64,000 nucleotides of DNA from NCBI GenBank assembly GCA_963725315.1, contig CAVRYA010000006.1, positions 1 to 64,000 of the forward strand, in the 5' to 3' direction. Shown one piece after another: positions 24,378 through 32,678 of the stretch. A program made the translations under genes and the position numbers. Every line of letters starts with the position of its first letter. Within the stretch, counting starts at the first letter, position 1. Under the pieces are notes generated by a model. It saw nothing but the letters and a program-made list of their open reading frames with translations. It ran no database searches and was not told where the DNA came from. The DNA is from JBBRHQ01 sp963725315 (GTDB lineage Bacteria > Actinomycetota > Thermoleophilia > Solirubrobacterales > 70-9).

Positions 24378-26462
24378 CTAGAAGTGCACGATCGGGATGA
24401 TCAGGATCGCGACGATGTTGGCCACCTTGATCATCGGGTTGATCGCCGGGCCGGCGGTGTCCTTGTAGGGGTCGCCGACCGTGTCCCCGGTCACCGATGC
24501 GGCGTGGGCCTCGGAGCCCTTGCCGCCGAAGGCGCCGTCCTCGATCAGCTTCTTGGCGTTGTCCCAGGCGCCGCCTCCGGCGGTCATCGAGATCGCCGCG
24601 AACAGGCCGACGATGATCACGCCGATCAGCAGGCCGCCGAGGGCATCGACGCTGAGCAACCCGACCACCACGGGAACCGCGATCGGGATCAGCGATGGCA
24701 GGATCATCTCCTTCTGCGCTGCCAGGGTGACGATGCTGACCGTCTTGCCGTACTCGGGCTTCTCGGTCCCCTCCATGATTCCCGGGTGTTCGCGGAACTG
24801 CTTGCGCACCTCCTCGACCACCTGGCCGCCGGCACGGCCGACCGCCTCGATCGCCAGCGAGGTGAACAGGTAGACCATCATCCCGCCGATGATCAGGCCG
24901 ATCAGGACGTCGGGCGAGGTCAGGTGAAAGAGGCCGTTGAGGTCGAAGTTGGCGGGCGCCTCGCTCCTCAACTCGCTCTTGAAGGCGGCGAACAGGACAA
25001 GCGCCGCCAGGGCCGCGGAGCCGATCGCGTACCCCTTGGTCACGGCCTTGGTGGTGTTGCCGACCGCGTCCAGCGGGTCGGTGACGTTGCGGACCTCCTC
25101 GGGCAGATCGGCCATCTCGGCGATCCCGCCGGCGTTGTCGGTGATCGGCCCGAAGGCGTCGAGGGCGACGATCAGGCCGGTCAGCGAGAGCTGCGCCATC
25201 ACCGCCACCCCGATTCCGTAGATCCCGGCCAACTCGTTGGCGGCGAGGATCGCCAGGGCGAGCACCAGTGCGGGAGCGGCGGTCGACTGCAGCCCCTGGG
25301 CGAGTCCCTGGATGATGTTGGTCGCGTGCCCCGTCTCCGACGCGGCGGCGATCGTCTTCACCGGACGGAAGCGTGTCGAGGTGTAGTAGTCGGTGATCAC
25401 GAACAGCAGGGCGGTGACGGCGACCCCGATCACCGCGCAGAGCCAGAGGTCGGTGACGCTGACCGCCTCCGCGCCCGCGCTGGCGAAGCCAAGCCGCAGC
25501 GGGTCGCTCATCAGCCAATCGGTGACCGGGTAGAAGGCGGCGATCGAGAGGATGCCCGAGACGATCAGCCCCTGGTAGAGGGCGCCCTCGACCCGGTCGG
25601 ACTTGGTCCGCACGGAGAGGGCCCCGATGATCGAGGCGATGATCGCGACCCCGCCGATCACCAGCGGGAAGATCGCCACCTCACGTGAGAATTCGCCGGT
25701 GAAGGTGAGGACGCCGAGCAGCATCACCGCCACCGAGGTGACCGCGTAGGTCTCGAAGAGGTCGGCCGCCATGCCGGCGCAATCTCCGACGTTGTCTCCG
25801 ACGTTGTCGGCGATCACCGCGGGGTTGCGCGGGTCGTCCTCGGGGATCCCCGCCTCGACCTTGCCGACGAGGTCGGCGCCAACGTCGGCGGCCTTGGTGA
25901 AGATCCCTCCGCCGAGCCGGGCGAAGACCGAGATCAGCGAACCGCCGAACCCGAGCCCGATCAGGGCGTCGACCGCTTCCTTGTCGGTGTGGTCGGTGAG
26001 CACGAGGACGCCGAAATAGCCGGCGACCCCGAGCAGGGCCAGCCCGACGACGAGCAGACCGGTCACCGACCCGCCCTTGAAGGCGACGTCGAGCGCCGGG
26101 GGCACGCCGCCCCGCGCTGCCTCGGCGACGCGGGCGTTGGCGCGGACCGAGAGGTTCATGCCAATGAAGCCGGTGGCCCCGGAGAGCGCGCCCCCGATCA
26201 CGAACCCGATCGCCGGCAGCACGTCGCCCTGGACGATCCACAACAGGATCGCCAGCGGAATCGCGACCAGGCCGATGATCTGGTACTGCCTGCGCAGGTA
26301 GGCGCTGGCGCCTTCCTGCACGGCACGCGAGATCTCCTGCATCCGCTCGTTGCCCGGCGAGCGGGCGAGCAGGCGCTGAGTGATCAGCAATCCGTAGACG
26401 ACAGCTGCGGCGGCGCATACGAGCGCGACGACAACTCCGTAGTCGGTGAGGAAATCGGTCAA
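24378..26462 (-). CDS. hppA: Membrane H+-translocating pyrophosphatase
   Basis: A 694-residue integral membrane protein with about sixteen helices. The active-site segment DVGADLVGKVE and the acidic NVGDNVGD motif are near residues 200-235, with a second DNAGG near 430 and DTVGDPYKDTAGP near the C-terminus, as in all membrane PPases. At the K+-determinant region the sequence is GNTTKAVTKG: Lys where K+-dependent enzymes have Ala, and Thr where they have Gly, which predicts a K+-independent, proton-pumping type. It couples cytosolic pyrophosphate hydrolysis to H+ export. The start at 26462 gives the usual N-terminal helix. Confidence 0.95.
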   Translation of the reverse strand: MTDFLTDYGVVVALVCAAAAVVYGLLITQRLLARSPGNERMQEISRAVQEGASAYLRRQYQIIGLVAIPLAILLWIVQGDVLPAIGFVIGGALSGATGFIGMNLSVRANARVAEAARGGVPPALDVAFKGGSVTGLLVVGLALLGVAGYFGVLVLTDHTDKEAVDALIGLGFGGSLISVFARLGGGIFTKAADVGADLVGKVEAGIPEDDPRNPAVIADNVGDNVGDCAGMAADLFETYAVTSVAVMLLGVLTFTGEFSREVAIFPLVIGGVAIIASIIGALSVRTKSDRVEGALYQGLIVSGILSIAAFYPVTDWLMSDPLRLGFASAGAEAVSVTDLWLCAVIGVAVTALLFVITDYYTSTRFRPVKTIAAASETGHATNIIQGLAQGLQSTAAPALVLALAILAANELAGIYGIGVAVMAQLSLTGLIVALDAFGPITDNAGGIAEMADLPEEVRNVTDPLDAVGNTTKAVTKGYAIGSAALAALVLFAAFKSELRSEAPANFDLNGLFHLTSPDVLIGLIIGGMMVYLFTSLAIEAVGRAGGQVVEEVRKQFREHPGIMEGTEKPEYGKTVSIVTLAAQKEMILPSLIPIAVPVVVGLLSVDALGGLLIGVIIVGLFAAISMTAGGGAWDNAKKLIEDGAFGGKGSEAHAASVTGDTVGDPYKDTAGPAINPMIKVANIVAILIIPIVHF

Positions 26463-26556
26463 GTTCGGCTCCTAGGTGGGGTACCCCGGGGCAGGGACCC
26501 GGGTCAGGCGGCGCGAGAGTTTATCTGCGAGGGGGGTCGTCGCGCCCTGCGACCGC

Positions 26557-27015
26557 TCACTGGCCCGGGATCCAGAGCCCGGGCGGCGGCTCCCGGCGGG
26601 ACTGCGAAGGCGGGGCCTGCTGGCCTCCCCCGGGCGGGCTCTCCCCTCCGCCGGCGGGGCCATCCCCGCCACCGGACTCTTCTTCGCCGCCCTCGCCCTC
26701 GGCGCCGCCGGCAGCCTGGGCGTAGAGCACCTGCAACTCGGAGAGCGCGTTCCGGACCTGCTTGGAGGCCTCCTCGGGGAGCAGCTCGGCGAGCGCGGTG
26801 ATCGCGTCGATCCCCGTCTTCGCCTGGCCGAGGTCGCGCTCGTCGGGCTTGGCGATCCGGCGCGCGGTCAGGTTGATGATGCTGGCGACGCTCTGCAGCA
26901 GCAGGTCCTCGACCCGCACCTGGCGCATCTGCTCCTCGAGGGCGGCGCGCATCTCCTCCTCGGTCGGCGCCTGCCCCTCGGTCCCGGGCGGCGTGCCCTC
27001 CCCGGTCTCGCTCAT
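26557..27015 (-). CDS. DUF1844-family protein with low-complexity tail
   Basis: A 152-residue protein. Residues about 30-95 (VEDLLLQSVASIINLTARRI..DLGQAKTGIDAITALAELLPEE..RNALSELQVLYA) match the helical DUF1844 pattern; the last 50 residues are Gly/Glu/Pro-rich and end in GLWIPGQ. Function unknown. It lies 34 bp after the glutamate-cysteine-ligase-like gene and 94 bp before hppA on the same strand. Confidence 0.7.
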   Translation of the reverse strand: MSETGEGTPPGTEGQAPTEEEMRAALEEQMRQVRVEDLLLQSVASIINLTARRIAKPDERDLGQAKTGIDAITALAELLPEEASKQVRNALSELQVLYAQAAGGAEGEGGEEESGGGDGPAGGGESPPGGGQQAPPSQSRREPPPGLWIPGQ

Positions 27016-27049
27016 CTCTCGGCGCCGGGCCCAGCCGGCATGCGCAATC

Positions 27050-28216
27050 TCATCTGACCACCGATCCTATCCCGTAGCTGGCGCCGGTCTCGGCGACGGC
27101 ATCCCGGAAGATCTCCTCGATCGAGGCCCCCTCGGCGACCGCCGCCCGTGCCCGCTGAGAGCCGTTGGCCTCGGGAAGAGCGACTTCGATCCCGAGGCGC
27201 TCGCGGGCCGGCGAGGTCCAGGCGAGCACCTCCTCCAGCACCGCCCGGGCAGGCTTGGTCTCGCCGCGCCGGAAGTCGATCAATTCGCCATCCATCCCGT
27301 AACGGATCGCGCGCCACAGGTTCTCCTCGATCTCACGGTCGAGCAGCGGCGATCCGGCCCCGTCGTAACCGTGCTCGTCGTAGTCGAGCGCGGTCTGGGC
27401 GATGCAGGCGGCGATCAGCCCGGCCAGGGCGAAGGACTCCTCTCCCCTGGTCTGCGCGTCGCAGATCCTCACCTCGACCGTGCCGAACTTGTGGTGCGGG
27501 CGCACGCTCCACCAGAGCTGCGTGGACTCGACCACGGATCCGACCCGCTCCAGGGTCGAGACGAAGCGCTGGTACTCCTCCCAGCTCCGGAAGCAGCCGG
27601 GAATGCCGCAGCGGGGGAAGGTGCGGGTGAAGATCTCGGTGCGGACCGAGTGCAGGCCCGTGTCGCGGTTGTCGAGGAATGGCGAGTTTGCGGAGGCGGC
27701 GAGAAGCAGCGGCAGCAGCTCCCGCAGCCAGTCGCAGACGGCGATCGCGCGGTCCGCGCCGCGGATCCCCATGTGGACATGCATGCTCCAGGTGTTGTTG
27801 CGCTGCGCGACCCAGCCGAGGTCGTGGCGGAGCCGCTGGTAGTGCGGAGTGTCGATGATCACCTGCTCGAGGTAGTCGGCCCAGGGATGGGTTCCCGTCG
27901 CCGCCAGGACTATTCCCATCTCGGTGCTGAGGCGGAACAGCCTGCTGCGCCGCTCGCGCTGGCGCTCGAGCGCCTCCGGGAAGGACTCCGAGCGGCCCGA
28001 GCGGATCTCGATCTCCGAGGCGATCAGCTCCCCGGCGGCGGACTCTGCGAGCACCTCGTCGGCGAGGCAGGCCGCATGGAGCTCCTCGAAGCGGTTCTGG
28101 AGCTCCAGCGACTGCGGGTGGAGGAGCGCGAACTCCTCCTCGAGGCCGATCGTGAAATCGTCCGAAGCCTCGAAGGTCTCGCGGGCGCGGTCGAGGTCGA
28201 GGCCAGCGTCGGCCAA
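27050..28216 (-). CDS. YbdK-type carboxylate-amine ligase (glutamate-cysteine ligase family)
   Basis: A 388-residue enzyme of the GCS2 family: FTIGLEEEFALL at residues 21-32, AATGTHPWADY, NNTWSMHVHMGI with metal-binding His, then HHKFGTVEVRICDAQT. This family forms gamma-glutamyl amide bonds using ATP; YbdK itself has weak glutamate-cysteine ligase activity, while actinobacterial relatives include EgtA-like and other ligases. No glutathione synthetase or mycothiol gene is nearby, so the product is open. It starts 5 bp after rex, in the same run. Confidence 0.85.
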   Translation of the reverse strand: MADAGLDLDRARETFEASDDFTIGLEEEFALLHPQSLELQNRFEELHAACLADEVLAESAAGELIASEIEIRSGRSESFPEALERQRERRSRLFRLSTEMGIVLAATGTHPWADYLEQVIIDTPHYQRLRHDLGWVAQRNNTWSMHVHMGIRGADRAIAVCDWLRELLPLLLAASANSPFLDNRDTGLHSVRTEIFTRTFPRCGIPGCFRSWEEYQRFVSTLERVGSVVESTQLWWSVRPHHKFGTVEVRICDAQTRGEESFALAGLIAACIAQTALDYDEHGYDGAGSPLLDREIEENLWRAIRYGMDGELIDFRRGETKPARAVLEEVLAWTSPARERLGIEVALPEANGSQRARAAVAEGASIEEIFRDAVAETGASYGIGSVVR

Positions 28217-28221
28217 CGTGG

Positions 28222-28896
28222 TCAGGCGAGGTAGAAGTAGAGCGCGTAGAGCAGGTCCACGGCGGGGCTGGAGGTGTGGACGGTGACCTCCGGCGGGACG
28301 TGAAGCAGCTGCTCGGAGTAATTGAAGATGATCTTGACGCCGGCCTCGACCAGGCGGTCGGCGACGGCCTGGGCGGCATCCGCGGGGACCGCCAGGACCC
28401 CGACCACGATCTCCTCCTCGGAGACGACGGCGTCGATCTCGCCGAAGTCGCGGACCCGCATCTCCCCCACCTGCATGCCGACCAGCTCCGGGTCGACGTC
28501 GAAGATCGCGACGATCTGGAAGCCGTGGTCGGCGAAGATGTCGGAGCTGGCGATCGCCTGGCCCAGGTTGCCGGCCCCGAAGAGCGCGATGTTGTGCTTG
28601 CCCGAGGTCCGCAGGATCTTGCGGATCTCCGAGACGAGCGAGTCGACGTTGTAGCCGACGCCGCGCTTGCCGAACTTCCCGAACCCGGAGAGGTCGCGGC
28701 GGATCTGGGTCGGGTTGATGTGCGTGTACTCGGAGAGCTCCTGCGAGGAGATCGTCTCCCGGCCCATCTTGCGCGCCTGGGTCAGCACCTGCAGGTAACG
28801 GGAGAGCCGCGCCGCAACGCCCAACGAGAGCCGCTCACCGTCGGCCGTGAACCCCGCGCCGTCGCCGACGGTTCCGATCGTGCCCTGATCGATCAT
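28222..28896 (-). CDS. rex: Redox-sensing transcriptional repressor Rex
   Basis: A 224-residue protein with an N-terminal winged helix (RLSRYLQVLTQ..SSQELSEYTHINPTQIRRDLSGFGKFGKRGVGYNV), then a Rossmann domain with ALFGAGNLGQAI (GxGxxG) and the terminal swapped helix (VDLLYALYFYL). Rex represses fermentation and respiratory genes when NADH/NAD+ is low and leaves DNA when NADH binds. The ATG at 28896 is chosen because longer in-frame starts are Arg-rich shadow; it overlaps the glutaredoxin-like stop by ATGA-type coupling. Confidence 0.95.
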   Translation of the reverse strand: MIDQGTIGTVGDGAGFTADGERLSLGVAARLSRYLQVLTQARKMGRETISSQELSEYTHINPTQIRRDLSGFGKFGKRGVGYNVDSLVSEIRKILRTSGKHNIALFGAGNLGQAIASSDIFADHGFQIVAIFDVDPELVGMQVGEMRVRDFGEIDAVVSEEEIVVGVLAVPADAAQAVADRLVEAGVKIIFNYSEQLLHVPPEVTVHTSSPAVDLLYALYFYLA

Positions 28897-29138
28897 GCCG
28901 TCACAGTATCGAGACTCGACCGCAGGGCGGCCGGATCGAGCACCAGCTCGGAGACGATCTCGCCGTCGAGCAGCACCACCGGGATGCGCTCGAGGTAGCG
29001 CCGCAGCAGGCGCTCGTCGGAATCGATGTCGATCTCGCGCAGCTCGAAGCGGTAGCCCTCCGCCCGCAGGGCGAGGATCGCCTCGACGGCCTCCTCGCAG
29101 AGGTGGCAATCCGGGCGCGAGTAGACGGTGAGGATCAT
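28893..29138 (-). CDS. Glutaredoxin-like thiol protein
   Basis: An 81-residue thioredoxin-fold protein, MILTVYSRPDCHLCEEAVE, with the active-site CHLC, then IDIDSDE and IPVVLLDGE, which carries the cis-Pro of the family. It belongs to the short glutaredoxin/DUF836 group. Its ATG overlaps the tsaD stop, and its stop overlaps the rex start, placing a thiol-redox protein between the two in one operon. Confidence 0.85.
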   Translation of the reverse strand: MILTVYSRPDCHLCEEAVEAILALRAEGYRFELREIDIDSDERLLRRYLERIPVVLLDGEIVSELVLDPAALRSSLDTVTA

Positions 29139-30142
29139 GCGGCGGCGCGCTCGCGATCGGAGGCGAAGGCGTCGTAGTCGAGGTAGTCCGGGTAGGGGAT
29201 CGGCGTCGCGAATCGGGCCGCCGAGGCGATCATCGCGGCGTTGTCGGTGCAGAGCTCGGCCGCCGGCAGCTTGAGGCGCAGCCCACGATCGCGGCAGAGG
29301 TCGGCGACGCGCCGGCGCAGGGGCCCGTTGGCGGCCACCCCACCGCCGAGCGCCACGGCTTCCCATTCACCACCCGCGAGGCCGCGCTCGAGCTTGGCGA
29401 CGAGCTGGCCGACGACGGCGGCCTGAAACCCGGCGGCGAGGTCGGCGCGCTGCTCGGCGACGCCCTCCGGGCCGAGGTCGCGGCAGCGGTAGGCGAGCGC
29501 CGTCTTCAGCCCGCTGAAGCTGAAGTCGAGCCCCGGGTCCCTGCTCATCGCCAGCGGGAAGCCGATCGCTGTCTCGTCCCCCTCGGCCGCCAGCCGCTCC
29601 AGGGCGGGGCCACCGGGGTAGCCGAGCCCGAGCATCCGCGCCCCCTTGTCGAGCGCCTCCCCGGCGGCGTCGTCGAGGGTCTGGCCGAGAACCTCGTGGC
29701 CGCGGCGGTCGCGGACGGCCGCCAGCAGCGTGTGCCCGCCGCTGGCCAGGAGACAGAGGAAGGGTGGCTCGAGCGGCTCAGGCTCGAGGAAGTTGGCGGC
29801 GACGTGGCCCTGCATGTGGTCGACCGGAATCAGCGGCAGGCGGCGGGTAGCGGCGAGCGACTTCGCCGTGCTGAGGCCGACGAGGAGCGCGCCGATCAGC
29901 CCCGGCCCGGCGGTGACCGCGACCGAGTCGACCTCCTCGATCCCGATCCCTGCCTCCCTCAGGGCCGCCTCGACCACGGGCACCGCCAGCTCGAGGTGAT
30001 GGCGGGCGGCGACCTCCGGCACGACCCCGCCGAAGCCGGCGTGGGCGGCGGCCTGCGAGGAGATCACGTTGGAGAGGATCCGCGGGCCGTCGATCACCGC
30101 GGCGCAGGTGTCGTCGCACGACGTCTCCAGAGCAAGGATCAC
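29135..30142 (-). CDS. tsaD: tRNA N6-threonylcarbamoyltransferase TsaD
   Basis: A 335-residue ASKHA-fold enzyme: ILALETSCDDT at the N-terminus, the metal-binding HMQGH at about residues 109-113, LLASGGHT, GLGYPGGP, LDFSFSGLKTA, VALGGGVAANGPLR and CTDNAAMIA near the end. It transfers threonylcarbamoyl to A37 of ANN-decoding tRNAs together with TsaB and TsaE, both encoded within 3.5 kb here. The overlap with the glutaredoxin gene and a 7-bp gap after rimI indicate one operon. Confidence 0.96.
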   Translation of the reverse strand: MILALETSCDDTCAAVIDGPRILSNVISSQAAAHAGFGGVVPEVAARHHLELAVPVVEAALREAGIGIEEVDSVAVTAGPGLIGALLVGLSTAKSLAATRRLPLIPVDHMQGHVAANFLEPEPLEPPFLCLLASGGHTLLAAVRDRRGHEVLGQTLDDAAGEALDKGARMLGLGYPGGPALERLAAEGDETAIGFPLAMSRDPGLDFSFSGLKTALAYRCRDLGPEGVAEQRADLAAGFQAAVVGQLVAKLERGLAGGEWEAVALGGGVAANGPLRRRVADLCRDRGLRLKLPAAELCTDNAAMIASAARFATPIPYPDYLDYDAFASDRERAAA

Positions 30143-30149
30143 GCCCGGG

Positions 30150-30596
30150 TCAGGAATCCAGCCACATGATCAGCGCGTCCTCGCCGTTGTCGTGGTAGTA
30201 GCGGCGGCGGACACCGGCGGAGCGGAACCCGAGGCCCTCGTACATGGCGATCGCCTCGCGGTTGGAGATCCGCACCTCGAGGGTGAACGGAAGGCCCTCG
30301 CCCGCGTCCTCGAGGAGGCGGTGGATAAGCCGCGTCGCGATCCCGCCACGGCGCTCCTCGGGGGCGACCGCGACGTTCATCAGGTGCCAGACCTGCTCGT
30401 AGCGAGAGCAGACGAGGTACCCGAGCAGTCGGTCGCCGGCGCTCGCCGCGAGGCAGATCCCCGAGGGCTTCGAGAGCTCGAGCACGAACATCGCCAGCGA
30501 CCACGCGGTCGGAAAGGAGCGCCGCTCGATCGCGATCACCGCGGGCAGGTCGCTATAGGAGAGCCGCCGAAGCCGGATCTCGGTTGCCGGTATCAG
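30150..30596 (-). CDS. rimI: GNAT N-acetyltransferase RimI, probable CTG start
   Basis: The GNAT core is clear: HLMNVAVAPEERRGGIATRLIHRLL, the acetyl-CoA loop, then FTLEVRISNREAIAMYEGLGF and the C-terminal RRRYYHDNGEDALIMWL of RimI. RimI acetylates the N-terminus of ribosomal protein S18. The first GTG (30539) would cut off the family's N-terminal strand (EIRLRRLSYSDLPAVIAIERRSF). The only upstream candidate in frame is a CTG at 30596 that overlaps the tsaB stop (CTGA), giving 148 residues, the normal RimI length. No ATG, GTG or TTG is available. Confidence 0.85.
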   Translation of the reverse strand: MIPATEIRLRRLSYSDLPAVIAIERRSFPTAWSLAMFVLELSKPSGICLAASAGDRLLGYLVCSRYEQVWHLMNVAVAPEERRGGIATRLIHRLLEDAGEGLPFTLEVRISNREAIAMYEGLGFRSAGVRRRYYHDNGEDALIMWLDS

Positions 30597-31300
30597 TCCG
30601 GGGATCTCGGTGGAGTGTCTCGCTCACGCCAGCGTTTCGCGTCGGGTGGTCTCAGATATCTCGGTTCGAGCGCCCCCTCCCCGGCACCTGCTGCGCCGAG
30701 GGCGCAAACGTGCCGGGCGGCGATTCGATGCACGGGATCGGACTCGCCCGGGATCTCGGCGCCGCTGCCAGAGAGATCGCGCCGAAATCGTAGCGCCCCC
30801 GAACCGGCGGCCAGCGGCGAACCCGAGAGCCCCGAGACAAATTCGGCGAGCTCCCCGGGCGTGGCCAGGAACGGCTCCCGCAGAGGAGAGCCATCGGCCC
30901 CGTAGAAGGCCGCGAAGAGCTCACCCCGCCTCGCATCCAGAGCCGCCAGCAGATCTCGTTGCCCGCCGGCGGCCTCGCGCATCCCGAGGGCGAGCGCGTC
31001 GAGGGTGCCGACTCCGACCGCCGGCGTCCCCAGGGCCGCCGCGAGCGCCCGCGCGGTGGCGATCCCGATCCGCAGGCCGGTGAACGAGCCGGGGCCGGTG
31101 CCGACAGCGATCCTCCCCACCCGGGGCCATCCGCCGGCCGCCTCCGCGACGCGCTCGATCGCCGGCAGCAGGGCGGCCGCGTGGACGGGCCGGGTCCCGG
31201 CCGGCCCGGAGCCGATCACGGCCTCGTCGACGACCTCGCCGTCCTCCGAAGCGCAGACGGCGGTGTCGTCGGTCGCCGTGTCGAAGCCGACTACGAGCAT
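30593..31300 (-). CDS. tsaB: t6A biosynthesis protein TsaB
   Basis: A 235-residue TsaD paralogue: LVVGFDTATDDTAVC at the start, GTGPGSFTGLRIGIATARALA (the TsaB hallmark) near residues 68-88, and DARRGELFAAFY. It forms the TsaBDE complex. Its C-terminus (from about residue 200) is Arg/Pro-rich. It lies directly before rimI, sharing CTGA. Confidence 0.93.
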   Translation of the reverse strand: MLVVGFDTATDDTAVCASEDGEVVDEAVIGSGPAGTRPVHAAALLPAIERVAEAAGGWPRVGRIAVGTGPGSFTGLRIGIATARALAAALGTPAVGVGTLDALALGMREAAGGQRDLLAALDARRGELFAAFYGADGSPLREPFLATPGELAEFVSGLSGSPLAAGSGALRFRRDLSGSGAEIPGESDPVHRIAARHVCALGAAGAGEGALEPRYLRPPDAKRWRERDTPPRSPD

Positions 31301-31334
31301 CGGCGCCCCGGATTCCGCAGCATCCCGGAGCCGC

Positions 31335-31757
31335 TCAACGGGAAGGCAGCACCCGGAACTTCCTGCGGCCGATCCGCTTCCCCTTCACGAACCAGGTGAC
31401 CCTGTGCACACCCGGCACGTTCGAGTTGATGATGTTGTAGTAGAGGACGCCCTTGGTGGCCTGCTCGGATGCGCACGGTCGATTTGCCTGTGAGGGGAAC
31501 TTGATGCAGATCTTGTAGGAGACGTCCCGGAGGTTGCTGCGAAACATCGCCGCCTTGGTGGTCGTGGCCGCGCAGCGGTGCTTGGGGCGCGCCATCGCCA
31601 TCTTCCGCTTGATCTGCGCGGTGGTCGGCTGCGGGGGCAGCTGCGGGCAGACGACATAGAACCTGTAGGCGGCCGGCTTGGCTCCAGCGGAGGCTCCGGA
31701 CGCCATCAGGACCCCACCAAGCAGCAGGGCGACGGCTATGGTCGTGGCTCGCTTCAC
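31335..31757 (-). CDS. Secreted protein of unknown function
   Basis: A 140-residue protein from a GTG start (VKRATTIAVALLLGGVLMASGASA), a signal peptide with cleavage near ASA. The mature part has three to four Cys (in YVVCPQLPP, HRCAATT, KICIKF and RPCASE) and a basic C-terminal strand (VTWFVKGKRIGRRKFRVLP). The upstream in-frame ATG at 31859 is rejected because the added part is Arg-rich and precedes the signal. No family recognised. Confidence 0.65.
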   Translation of the reverse strand: MKRATTIAVALLLGGVLMASGASAGAKPAAYRFYVVCPQLPPQPTTAQIKRKMAMARPKHRCAATTTKAAMFRSNLRDVSYKICIKFPSQANRPCASEQATKGVLYYNIINSNVPGVHRVTWFVKGKRIGRRKFRVLPSR

Positions 31758-31938
31758 TGCCTGGATCCCTCGATGCGGTCGCGTTCTCCAAACGCCGGCG
31801 GCTGATGCTACCGGGCACCTGATCGAACACTGCCGGGACGGCAAAGGTGCGCCCGTCACGCTGTGTACGCTGATGCCATTCCCGGGCCCCGGCGCGCGTC
31901 AAACCGGGCCGAAACCGAGATCTGAAAGGTCGAGTCCG

Positions 31939-32241
31939 ATGAGACGCAACAGGCAGTCCAGGACGGCGGCGGTGCTGTCCCTCGTCGCCGTCGGGGGCGC
32001 GCTGGCGCTGGCCGGCTGCGGCAGCAGCAAGGACGTGAGCAGCGCCTTGGACACCGTCCAGAAGCAGGGCAACAAGGCGATCAATGAAGCCCAGAAGCAG
32101 CTCAACCAGGCACAGAAGAAGCTCAACAAGAAGGTGCCCAACGCCCAGAAGCAGCTGAACAAGGCCGAAAACAAGGCCAACAAGGCGATCGAGAAGGCCC
32201 AGAAGCAGGCCGACAAGGCGCTCAACAACTCCGGTTACTGA
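31939..32241 (+). CDS. Small lipoprotein with Asn/Lys/Gln coiled-coil repeats
   Basis: A 100-residue protein with a lipoprotein signal (LSLVAVGGALALAGC, lipobox LAGC at residues 24-27). The mature part is almost entirely a repeated heptad-like helix: NEAQKQLNQAQKKLNKK, NAQKQLNKAENKANKAIEKAQKQADKALN. It resembles Lpp-like small lipoproteins in layout, but no homology is claimed. Its end overlaps that of tsaE by 7 bp (convergent). A GAAAGG lies about 11 bases upstream of the start. Confidence 0.75.
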   Translation: MRRNRQSRTAAVLSLVAVGGALALAGCGSSKDVSSALDTVQKQGNKAINEAQKQLNQAQKKLNKKVPNAQKQLNKAENKANKAIEKAQKQADKALNNSGY

Positions 32242-32678
32242 TCCGCCGCGCCGGCGTCGGCGATCTCGACCCGGCGGCGATCGCCGCCGGCGTGGTGGAG
32301 CGCCACCCGCAGCGGCCGCCCCTGCAGGTGGGGCTCCGCCGGGGCGGACCACTCGATGAAGGCCACCGAGTCCGGCGTCAGGTAGTCCTCGAGCAGCGCC
32401 GGGTCCTCCTCGTCGAGGCTGTCGAGACGGTAGAGATCGAGATGGGAGACGGGGGCCCCGGCGCTCGCGTAACGGCGGCCGATCGTGAAGGTGGGCGAGG
32501 TCACCGGGCCCTCGACACCGAGCGCCCGGCATGCGCCGCGGATCAGGGTCGTCTTCCCCGCGCCGACCTCGCCGCTGACCACGACGACGTCGCCCGGTCC
32601 CAGGCCGGCCGCGATCCGGGCACCGATCGCCTCGGTCTCCTCGGCCGAAGAGGTCTCGAGAGTCTGGGCGGCGCTCAA
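32235..32678 (-). CDS. tsaE: tRNA t6A ATPase TsaE
   Basis: A 147-residue P-loop protein: VVSGEVGAGKTTLIRGACRALG (Walker A at residues 39-47), TSPTFTIGRRYA, HLDLYRLDSLDEE and FIEWSAP, all hallmarks of TsaE. It hydrolyses ATP to cycle the TsaBD complex. It starts within the stop of the uracil-DNA glycosylase gene. Confidence 0.94.
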   Translation of the reverse strand: MSAAQTLETSSAEETEAIGARIAAGLGPGDVVVVSGEVGAGKTTLIRGACRALGVEGPVTSPTFTIGRRYASAGAPVSHLDLYRLDSLDEEDPALLEDYLTPDSVAFIEWSAPAEPHLQGRPLRVALHHAGGDRRRVEIADAGAADQ

